Below are positions 6,574 through 12,417 of a DNA stretch of 12,417 bases, piece after piece (the first letter of the stretch is position 1; each line of letters starts with the position of its first letter). Position numbers and translations under genes: made by a program. The notes under the pieces were generated by a model. That model did no database searches and had not been told where the DNA came from. It saw only the letters and a program-made list of their open reading frames with translations. Source of the stretch: Lachnospiraceae bacterium (GTDB lineage Bacteria; Bacillota; Clostridia; Lachnospirales; Lachnospiraceae); NCBI GenBank assembly GCA_029068665.1, contig JAIECC010000366.1:1-12417 (forward strand). The letters are read 5' to 3'.

Positions 6574-7800
6574 ATGAAGATAATACAGATACAGATGAAA
6601 AAATATATCGGTGTGATATTGGTGCTATTGCTTATGATTCTGACCGGATGTTCCAAAGAGGAGCAATTGTTCATACAGATGTCAGAGCATGCAGAAATGC
6701 AGTTGCTACCGGAAAGCCGGATTCGAATGACACAGGAGCAGTTATTGGAAGCATACATTCAGTCAATGTCTCTGGAGGAGAAGGTAGGGCAATTGTTCTA
6801 TGTGACAATTGGTAATCTGGAATCGCCGGAACTGGAGAGAGGCAACCAATATACGGAGTTGTCAGAACGTGGGAAAAGTACTCTGCATCAATACTATCCC
6901 GGAGGAGTGATTCTAATGGGGGGTAATATTCAGACAGACTCCCAGGTATCTGTATTGACAACCGCCTTGCAGGAGAACAGTGAAATTCCATTATTTATCG
7001 GAGTAGATGAAGAAGGCGGTACCGTGAGCCGGCTTGGTAATGCCGGGGGAATTTCCATGGGAAATGTAGGAACCATGCGTGAGATTGGAGATACGGGAGA
7101 TCCGGTTCAAGCCTATGAAACCGGAGAGTTTTTGGCGGATGGGCTGGTATCCTTTGGTTTTAATATGGATTTTGCACCGGTAGCTGATGTTCTTACCAAT
7201 TCCAATAATTATGAAATCGGTCCCCGATCCTTTGGTACAGATGCAAGTCTGACTGCTGCCATGGTGTCGGCAGAGGTTCAGGGCTTACAGGCCAATGGGG
7301 TAAGTGCAGTAGCGAAGCATTTTCCGGGACATGGCGGTGTAATCGGTAATAGCCATAATAACCTACAATATGTGGAGACCTCGATAGAGGAGTTGAGACA
7401 GGTTGAATTTCTGCCGTTTCAGGCAGCGATTCAGTCGGATACGGATGCAATTCTAATTTCACATTTAGTATTGACTGCCATAGAGCCGGAGCGGCCTTCT
7501 ACTTTATCACAGTCGGTAGTGACCGGACTATTGAGAGATGAATTGGGATATGAAGGGGTTGTGATTACAGATTCCTTTCAGATGGGGTCTATTACGGAAA
7601 ATTATAACCAGTCAGAGGCTGCTGTTCTGGCAGTTCAGGCCGGTTGCGATATGGTACTGATGCCCATGGAATATTCTGCCTGTTATCAAGGAGTTTTGGA
7701 AGCAGTCCGGAATGGGACCATTTCAGAAGAGCAGATTGATGAAGCCTGCTTTCGCATTCTTGCGGCAAAAATAAAGAGAGGAATCCTAACCTTGGAATAG
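6574..7800 (+). CDS. Glycoside hydrolase family 3 lipoprotein, beta-N-acetylhexosaminidase-like
   Basis: This 408-residue exported protein resembles NagZ-type GH3 beta-N-acetylhexosaminidases, which release terminal N-acetylglucosamine from wall fragments. A lipoprotein signal ends in the lipobox LTGC (Cys26). An internal ATG at 6595 (residue 8, MKKYIG) gives a more typical signal peptide and may be the true start; neither start has a clear ribosome binding site. Family motifs include GVDEEGGTVSRL (143-154), the KHFPGHG loop (248-254) and TDSFQMG (332-338), with Asp333 as the predicted nucleophile. The loop that normally reads GDT...DSH, holding the Asp-His acid/base dyad, reads GGVIGNSH here. 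His261 is kept, but Asn259 replaces Asp. The gene starts 24 bases after gatB and is probably read from the same transcript. Activity and substrate are therefore uncertain. The 3' end overlaps a convergent terminator. Confidence 0.86.
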   Translation: MKIIQIQMKKYIGVILVLLLMILTGCSKEEQLFIQMSEHAEMQLLPESRIRMTQEQLLEAYIQSMSLEEKVGQLFYVTIGNLESPELERGNQYTELSERGKSTLHQYYPGGVILMGGNIQTDSQVSVLTTALQENSEIPLFIGVDEEGGTVSRLGNAGGISMGNVGTMREIGDTGDPVQAYETGEFLADGLVSFGFNMDFAPVADVLTNSNNYEIGPRSFGTDASLTAAMVSAEVQGLQANGVSAVAKHFPGHGGVIGNSHNNLQYVETSIEELRQVEFLPFQAAIQSDTDAILISHLVLTAIEPERPSTLSQSVVTGLLRDELGYEGVVITDSFQMGSITENYNQSEAAVLAVQAGCDMVLMPMEYSACYQGVLEAVRNGTISEEQIDEACFRILAAKIKRGILTLE

Positions 7801-7817
7801 GTGGTGATTCCTCTCTT
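7774..7817. terminator. Convergent hairpin terminator between the GH3 and PilZ genes
   Basis: A perfect 12-bp inverted repeat pairs AAGAGAGGAATC (7774-7785) with GATTCCTCTCTT (7806-7817) around a 20-nt loop. Read on the minus strand it is followed by TTATTTTTGCC, a good U-tract, so it should stop transcription from the PilZ gene. Read on the plus strand only ATTT follows, which is weaker. The left arm is inside the last codons of the GH3 gene, whose stop codon lies in the loop. Confidence 0.72.
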
Positions 7818-7830
7818 ATTTCTGCAGGAG

Positions 7831-8181
7831 TTATTCTTCTTCAATATGAGTCTCGTATTGATCAAAAAGATAATCATAGATATGAGCAAGACCCACGAAT
7901 TCACAACCGTACAGATATTCGCCATTGTCTAATTCTTCTGTTCGAACAATTTTAACCACATACTTTAGTTTGTCTTGTATTCCTTCAAATTGAATTCTGG
8001 CATTGAAATAATAATTCAACGGCAGCTTCGTAGTGGTAGTAAAACCGATTCCTGACTTTGATATATTAAAAACATTAAATTCTGCACTTCCGATATCCAG
8101 TTTCTCATTTTGATTAAACAGGGAAGAAACTTCAAGGGTTAGTGTTAGTGGCAGACGTTTATATTTTCTCTTTTCATCCAT
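7831..8181 (-). CDS. PilZ domain protein, likely c-di-GMP receptor
   Basis: This 116-residue soluble protein consists of one PilZ domain. Both c-di-GMP-binding elements of the family are present. The RxxxR motif is Arg5-Lys-Tyr-Lys-Arg9, and the second motif (usually D/NxSxxG) is Asn39-Ile-Ser41-Lys-Ser-Gly44. The rest fits the PilZ beta-barrel, including the late strand EYLYGCEFVGL. There is no output domain, so it probably acts by binding a partner in response to c-di-GMP, for example in motility or surface attachment. The start has an ideal AGGAGGT ribosome binding site (complement of 8188-8194) seven bases away. The gene stands alone on the minus strand, diverging from purF, with an extended -10 promoter at 8215-8223. 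The partner is unknown. Confidence 0.88.
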   Translation of the reverse strand: MDEKRKYKRLPLTLTLEVSSLFNQNEKLDIGSAEFNVFNISKSGIGFTTTTKLPLNYYFNARIQFEGIQDKLKYVVKIVRTEELDNGEYLYGCEFVGLAHIYDYLFDQYETHIEEE

Positions 8182-8182
8182 T

Positions 8183-8212
8183 TTGATACCTCCTGATTTT
8201 ATGTCCTATAAG
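8183..8212 (+). promoter_or_regulatory. Promoter of purF
   Basis: TTGATA (8183-8188) and TATAAG (8207-8212) are separated by 18 bp and each matches consensus at 5 of 6 positions. Transcription would start near 8219, giving a leader of about 145 nt to the preferred purF start. The -10 box is two bases from the -10 box of the PilZ promoter on the other strand. I see no recognisable PurR box or purine riboswitch. Confidence 0.5.
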
Positions 8213-8214
8213 TA

Positions 8215-8223
8215 ATTATACCA
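8215..8223 (-). promoter_or_regulatory. Extended -10 promoter of the PilZ gene
   Basis: Read on the minus strand this is TGGTATAAT, a perfect -10 box with the extended TGn element. No good -35 box lies 16-18 bp upstream, which is usual for extended -10 promoters. Transcription would start near 8208, about 27 bases before the PilZ start codon. Confidence 0.55.
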
Positions 8224-8363
8224 AATAAGAAAGGGATATGCTAGAGCAAAATGTAGAAATGCGACAGATACCCAATCAGCCATTGACAGAGAATGGGAAA
8301 AAGGACATAATGGTACAAGGAAATTATGAGAAGAAACGTGAACGAGCTACGAGGAGAATGAGA

Positions 8364-9833
8364 ATGTCCGAGCAGGTTATGGATTATGCATATGATGATG
8401 AGGAGCTCCACGAAGAATGCGGGGTTTTTGGAGCTTATGATTTTGACGGTGAGGAGGTTGCTCCGTCAATTTATTATGGTTTATTTGCCCTTCAGCACAG
8501 AGGGCAGGAAAGCTGCGGGATTGCTGTATCCGATACGGAGGGCCCCAAGGGAAAGGTTCTTTCCTATAAGGGAATGGGATTGGTGAATGAGGTCTTTGAC
8601 CCGGAGAATCTTGAAAAGCTGAAGGGAAACATTGGGGTAGGACATGTACGCTATTCTACCGCAGGGTCCAGTACCAGAGAAAATGCACAGCCCTTGGTTC
8701 TGAATTATGTGAAAGGCACCCTGGCACTGGCCCATAATGGAAATTTGACCAATGCACCCCAGCTTCGAAGAGAACTGGAATATACAGGTGCTATTTTTCA
8801 AACAACCATTGACTCGGAGGTAATTGCTTATCATATTGCAAGAGAACGGTTAAACACTGCAACGGTGGAGGAGGCGGTTTCCCGTGCCATGAAAAAAATC
8901 GAGGGCGCGTATTCCCTAGTCATTATGAGCCCGAGAAAGCTTATTGGTGCCAGAGACCCATTTGGTTTTCGACCATTATGTATCGGAAAGCGTGGCAATA
9001 CCTACTTTCTGGCTTCGGAAAGCTGTGCTTTGGATACCGTCGGGGCAGAATTTATTCGGGATGTGGAGCCGGGAGAGATTGTGACGATTTCACCAGACAA
9101 CGGAATTCAGTCTGTTAAAGATATGTGTCAGGAGCGGCATGCCAGATGCATATTTGAATACATATATTTTGCAAGGCCGGACAGCCATATTGACCAGATG
9201 AGTGTATATGAGTCCCGGATCATTGCGGGCCGGTGTCTGGCAAAGGATCATCCGGTAGAGGCGGACCTGGTAGTAGGAGTGCCGGAATCCGGTAATGCAG
9301 CGGCGTTGGGGTATTCTCTGGAATCCGGAATCCCATATGGTACGGCATTTATTAAGAACACCTATGTAGGCAGGACCTTTATTAAACCCAAGCAGAGTCA
9401 ACGGGAATCCAGTGTGAATGTGAAACTGAATGTTCTGAAGGAAATTGTCAGAGGAAAACGGGTGGTTATGATCGATGATTCCATTGTGCGCGGTACGACC
9501 AGTGACCGGATTGTGGGAATGCTGAAGGATGCAGGAGCCAGGGAGGTTCATGTGCGGATTAGTTCCCCGCCGTTTTTACATCCATGTTACTTTGGAACGG
9601 ATATTCCGGATGAGGATCAGTTAATCGCACATAACAAGACCATAGAAGAAATCTGTAAGATTATCGGTGCAGATTCTTTGGGATATCTGCAACTGGACCG
9701 TTTATCGGAATTGATTCATGGGAGCTGTGGCTATTGTGATGCCTGCTTCAGTGGAGATTATCCGATTGAACCACCAACAGAGGATATTCGAGGAGAGCAT
9801 GAAGTATTTGAACGAGGGTCCCATACAAAGTAG
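8364..9833 (+). CDS. purF: Amidophosphoribosyltransferase (glutamine PRPP amidotransferase)
   Basis: PurF commits PRPP to purine synthesis by forming phosphoribosylamine from glutamine. From the start chosen here it has 489 residues, with an 18-residue propeptide before the nucleophile Cys19 in EECGVFG, which must be exposed by cleavage. The glutaminase domain follows (LQHRGQESCGI, HNGNLTN, DPFGFRPL). The PRPP-binding loop is VVMIDDSIVRGTT (367-379). Cysteines at 262, 408 and in CGYCDAC (455-461) fit the [4Fe-4S] oxygen-sensitive type. The frame is open from an ATG at 8238, which would give 531 residues. I prefer 8364 because GAGGAG (8351-8356) is well spaced and propeptides in this class are short. 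An ATG at 8310, with AAAGGA upstream, is also possible. purB follows after 50 bases. Confidence 0.95.
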   Translation: MSEQVMDYAYDDEELHEECGVFGAYDFDGEEVAPSIYYGLFALQHRGQESCGIAVSDTEGPKGKVLSYKGMGLVNEVFDPENLEKLKGNIGVGHVRYSTAGSSTRENAQPLVLNYVKGTLALAHNGNLTNAPQLRRELEYTGAIFQTTIDSEVIAYHIARERLNTATVEEAVSRAMKKIEGAYSLVIMSPRKLIGARDPFGFRPLCIGKRGNTYFLASESCALDTVGAEFIRDVEPGEIVTISPDNGIQSVKDMCQERHARCIFEYIYFARPDSHIDQMSVYESRIIAGRCLAKDHPVEADLVVGVPESGNAAALGYSLESGIPYGTAFIKNTYVGRTFIKPKQSQRESSVNVKLNVLKEIVRGKRVVMIDDSIVRGTTSDRIVGMLKDAGAREVHVRISSPPFLHPCYFGTDIPDEDQLIAHNKTIEEICKIIGADSLGYLQLDRLSELIHGSCGYCDACFSGDYPIEPPTEDIRGEHEVFERGSHTK

Positions 9834-9883
9834 AGTGACCGGGATGTTTTTTCATAGTAATAGGAGTATGAGGAGGAAATAAC

Positions 9884-11338
9884 ATGAGTAATAACGATAT
9901 TTATCAAAGTCCATTATCTGCCAGATATGCCAGCAGGGAAATGCAGTATATCTTTTCCCCGGATATGAAATTTAAGACATGGAGGAAGCTTTGGATTGCA
10001 TTGGCAGAAACCGAGCTGGAATTAGGATTAAGTGAGAACGGAAAGCCGGTGGTTACACAGGAGCAGATTGATGAGTTGAAGGCTCATGCAGAGGATATAA
10101 ATTATGATGTGGCAAAGGAACGGGAAAAGCTGGTTCGCCACGACGTTATGAGTCATGTTTATGCCTATGGACAACAGTGTCCCAATGCGGCCGGTATTAT
10201 TCATCTGGGAGCTACCAGCTGTTATGTAGGTGACAATACAGATGTAATTATTATGACAGAAGCTATGAAGCTGGTACGGAAAAAGCTGATCAATGTCATA
10301 AATGAGCTGGCAAAGTTTGCAAAAGAGTATAAGGATTTGCCAACACTGGCATTTACACATTTTCAACCGGCACAGCCAACCACAGTTGGAAAGCGTGCCA
10401 CGCTTTGGATGGAAGAATTGCTATTGGATTTAAACGATTTAGAATATATGATTGGACAGCAAAAGCTGCTGGGTTCCAAGGGTACCACCGGTACACAGGC
10501 AAGCTTTTTGGAGTTATTTAATGGTGACCATGAAAAGGTTCGTCAAATTGATGGTAAGATTGCAGAGAAAATGGGATTTGCAGAATGCTATCCGGTATCC
10601 GGACAGACGTATTCCCGTAAAGTGGATTCCAGAGTATTGAACGTATTGTCCGGTATTGCCCAGAGTGCACATAAGTTTTCCAATGATATCCGCCTGCTGC
10701 AGCATTTGAAGGAAATTGAAGAACCATTTGAAAAGAATCAGATTGGTTCCTCAGCTATGGCATATAAGCGGAATCCTATGCGGAGTGAACGGATTGCATC
10801 ATTGGCGAATTATGTAATTGCTGATTCCATCAATCCTGCTATTACTGCTGCCACTCAGTGGTTTGAACGTACTCTGGATGATTCGGCAAACAAGCGGATA
10901 TCCGTACCGGAGGCATTTCTTGCCATTGATGGTATTTTAGACTTATATCTGAATGTAGTAGACGGACTTGTGGTATATGATAAGGTAATTTACCAGAGAT
11001 TTATGAAGGAAATTCCGTTTATGGCAACGGAAAATATCATGATGGATGCAGTAAAGCGGGGTGGAAACCGTCAGGATCTGCATGAAAAGATTCGGGAGCA
11101 TTCCATGGCAGCCGGTGCAGTTGTGAAGCAGGAAGGAAAAGAGAATGATCTGGTTGACCGGATTGCGGCAGACCCGGCATTCGGAATGACAAAGGAAGAA
11201 ATCGTCGGTTTATTGGAACCGAAGAATTTTGTTGGACGGGCACCGCAGCAGACCGAGGAGTTTTTGTCGGAAGTGGTTCAGCCGATTTTGGATGCAAATC
11301 AGGATATCCTGGGATTAACAGCAGAGATTAATGTGTAG
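9884..11338 (+). CDS. purB: Adenylosuccinate lyase
   Basis: PurB cleaves fumarate from SAICAR and from adenylosuccinate, two steps of AMP synthesis. At 484 residues it belongs to the aspartase/fumarase superfamily, and all three conserved regions are present. These are RHDVMSH (85-91), with His86 in the first active-site block; THFQPAQPTT (158-167), with His159; and the mobile signature loop GSSAMAYKRNPMRSE (288-302), whose serine pair holds the catalytic base. The N-terminal SPLSARYAS is the usual substrate-binding start. A strong AGGAGG (9871-9876) lies seven bases before ATG. The 50-base gap after purF and shared direction suggest one transcript. No terminator with a T-run is seen after it, only the hairpin at 11368-11406. 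Confidence 0.96.
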   Translation: MSNNDIYQSPLSARYASREMQYIFSPDMKFKTWRKLWIALAETELELGLSENGKPVVTQEQIDELKAHAEDINYDVAKEREKLVRHDVMSHVYAYGQQCPNAAGIIHLGATSCYVGDNTDVIIMTEAMKLVRKKLINVINELAKFAKEYKDLPTLAFTHFQPAQPTTVGKRATLWMEELLLDLNDLEYMIGQQKLLGSKGTTGTQASFLELFNGDHEKVRQIDGKIAEKMGFAECYPVSGQTYSRKVDSRVLNVLSGIAQSAHKFSNDIRLLQHLKEIEEPFEKNQIGSSAMAYKRNPMRSERIASLANYVIADSINPAITAATQWFERTLDDSANKRISVPEAFLAIDGILDLYLNVVDGLVVYDKVIYQRFMKEIPFMATENIMMDAVKRGGNRQDLHEKIREHSMAAGAVVKQEGKENDLVDRIAADPAFGMTKEEIVGLLEPKNFVGRAPQQTEEFLSEVVQPILDANQDILGLTAEINV

Positions 11339-11340
11339 GC

Positions 11341-11356
11341 ATCGATAAATATTGAT
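11341..11356. promoter_or_regulatory. Imperfect palindrome upstream of the LysR gene
   Basis: ATCGATAAATATTGAT is a palindrome except for one mismatched pair and its AT-rich centre, with ATC/GAT ends like many LysR-type sites. The spacing between the ends is 10, not the 9 of the classic ATC-N9-GAT box. It lies just after the purB stop and about 90 bases before the regulator's start, so it could be an autoregulatory site. Weak call. Confidence 0.2.
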
Positions 11357-11367
11357 ATTGTTTATGG

Positions 11368-11406
11368 ACAGCGGATAGGGATGTATCAAGGGTTCTTATC
11401 CGCTGT
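11368..11406. terminator. Hairpin between purB and the LysR gene
   Basis: ACAGCGGATA (11368-11377) pairs perfectly with TATCCGCTGT (11397-11406). Four more pairs, including two G-U, can extend the stem inward. It is stable and GC-containing, but neither strand has a good T-run after it. It may be a weak terminator or a 3'-end stabiliser for purFB, or a structure in the regulator's leader. An in-frame ATG at 11381 lies in its upper part, which argues against that codon being the regulator's start. Confidence 0.4.
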
Positions 11407-11443
11407 AGTCATTTACATAAGTGCAGGAAATGGAGTCGATGGG

Positions 11444-12325
11444 ATGAATATAAGCTTAGAATATTATAAAATATTTTACTATGTAGCAAAATGCCGCAGC
11501 ATTACAGCAGCCGCCGGAGAATTATGCATCTCCCAGCCGGCAGTGAGCCAGGGACTGAAGCAGCTGGAACAGGCTCTGGGAACAAAGCTGTTTATAAGGA
11601 CAGCCAAAGGTGTAACCCTGACCAACGAAGGGATTACACTATATACCTATGTAAAAAATGGATATGAGCAGATATTACTGGGTGAACAGAAGCTTCAGGA
11701 AATGCTGAATATGACTACGGGGGAAATCCGTATTGGTGCCAGTGATATGACGCTGCAATTCTATCTGCTGCCTTATCTTCGCCGTTATCATCAGCTTTAT
11801 CCGGATATTAAGGTGACAGTTACCAATGCTCCCACACCTCAGACCATTGAGCATCTGCGGGCAGGGCGGATTGATTTTGGTATTGTCAGTCAGCCTTTTG
11901 CGGCAGAACAGCATCTGCAGGTTCTGCCGGTGCGGGAAATACAGGATGTGTTTGTGGCCGGTGGAAGGTTTTGGAGTTATAAAAATAAGATGCTGCGATA
12001 TGCAGATTTGGCTGACTTACCAATCATCAGTCTGGAACAGGATACCAGCACAAGAAGGTATCTGGATACATTTTTGGCAGACAATCAGGTAAAGCTGGAA
12101 CCGGAATTCGAGCTGGCAACCAGTGATATGATTGTACAGTTTGCGCTGCAGAATCTGGGAATCGGATGTGTAGTCCGGGATTTTGCAGAACGGTACATTC
12201 AAACCGATGAATTATTTGTATTACAATTCGATAAACAGATTCCCAAACGGCAGATTTGTGTGGTAAATAATGAACGGATGCCTTTATCCATTGCAGCAGG
12301 AAAATTGATGGAATTATTGAGATAG
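11444..12325 (+). CDS. LysR-type transcriptional regulator
   Basis: This 293-residue DNA-binding regulator has the standard LysR layout. A winged helix-turn-helix occupies about residues 1-60 (YYKIFYYVAKCRSITAAAGE, then ISQPAVSQGLKQLEQALG and LFIRTAKGVTLTNEG). A linker helix covers about 61-90. A periplasmic-binding-protein-like effector domain runs from GEIRIGASD (93-101) to the end. The frame is open from 11381, but I prefer the ATG at 11444. It yields the family's usual length with the HTH starting near residue 1, a GGAG sits eight bases upstream, and the earlier ATG lies inside a hairpin. LysR regulators usually control a divergent neighbour, but here the gene upstream is purB on the same strand, so the target is not evident. 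The ligand is unknown. Confidence 0.9.
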   Translation: MNISLEYYKIFYYVAKCRSITAAAGELCISQPAVSQGLKQLEQALGTKLFIRTAKGVTLTNEGITLYTYVKNGYEQILLGEQKLQEMLNMTTGEIRIGASDMTLQFYLLPYLRRYHQLYPDIKVTVTNAPTPQTIEHLRAGRIDFGIVSQPFAAEQHLQVLPVREIQDVFVAGGRFWSYKNKMLRYADLADLPIISLEQDTSTRRYLDTFLADNQVKLEPEFELATSDMIVQFALQNLGIGCVVRDFAERYIQTDELFVLQFDKQIPKRQICVVNNERMPLSIAAGKLMELLR

Positions 12326-12378
12326 TTTTTGGATGGGAAGGAAAAGAAAAACAGAAAGAATGTCGGTTTATATCTTTT

Positions 12379-12411
12379 TACATCATTTTCAGACGAAGTT
12401 TGTATGATGTA
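12379..12411. repeat. AT-rich inverted repeat after the LysR gene
   Basis: TACATCAT (12379-12386) pairs with ATGATGTA (12404-12411) around a 17-nt loop, followed by TTTTG at the window edge. It could be a weak terminator of the LysR gene or a binding site for whatever lies to the right. The window ends too soon to decide. Confidence 0.35.
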
Positions 12412-12417
12412 TTTTGT

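Noticed and set aside
8219..8363. Purine riboswitch or PurR box in the purF leader
   Set aside because: I could not find the conserved purine riboswitch junction pattern or a PurR-like CCGAAC box.
9090..9551. 153-codon open frame on the minus strand inside purF
   Set aside because: It overlaps the conserved PRPP-binding half of purF and shows no family features.
11381..11443. N-terminal 21-residue extension of the LysR regulator
   Set aside because: The ATG at 11381 lies in a hairpin, lacks a suitable ribosome binding site, and would place unusual residues ahead of the helix-turn-helix.

Overview
The window looks like a chromosomal segment of a Gram-positive anaerobe in the Clostridia, most likely Lachnospiraceae. 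This is inferred from moderately AT-rich DNA, strong AGGAGG-type ribosome binding sites, a GatCAB amidotransferase, an iron-sulfur-type PurF and a sortase-anchored thioester/Cna_B surface protein. I cannot assign a genus. I see no rRNA, tRNA, CRISPR array, transposase or phage gene.

Layout. Positions 1-409 are a gene-free control region. It holds a strong promoter whose -10 box sits inside one arm of a long imperfect hairpin, three 17-bp tandem repeats and a possible 13-codon leader ORF. It precedes a 622-residue surface adhesin (410-2278) with a signal peptide, a predicted thioester domain, two Cna_B domains, a Thr/Glu stalk and a TPQTG sorting signal. After a short region full of overlapping inverted repeats comes a same-strand run of five genes: a DUF368/PopT undecaprenyl-phosphate transporter (2394), gatC, gatA and gatB (3343-6549), and a GH3 beta-hexosaminidase-like lipoprotein (6574-7800). 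A 12-bp hairpin at the end of that gene separates it from a convergent PilZ gene (7831-8181, minus strand). The PilZ gene and purF diverge from a compact region where their predicted promoters overlap. purF and purB (8364-11338) are followed by a LysR-type regulator (11444-12325). The last 92 bases hold no gene.

How the genes fit together. GatCAB converts Glu-tRNA(Gln) and/or Asp-tRNA(Asn) to the amidated forms. PurF and PurB carry out the first step and two later steps of purine synthesis. The PopT-like transporter recycles the lipid carrier for wall synthesis, the GH3 lipoprotein probably acts on wall-derived or other amino sugars, and the adhesin is anchored to the wall. The PilZ protein is a likely c-di-GMP receptor. 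The LysR regulator has no evident target beyond possible autoregulation.

Most of the coding content is ordinary core metabolism. I did not find a convincing undescribed multi-gene system. The parts most worth a second look are the cis-architecture upstream of the adhesin, the cysteine-rich thioester domain, the altered catalytic loop of the GH3 protein, the overlapping pilZ/purF promoters, and the inverted repeats upstream of the PopT gene.
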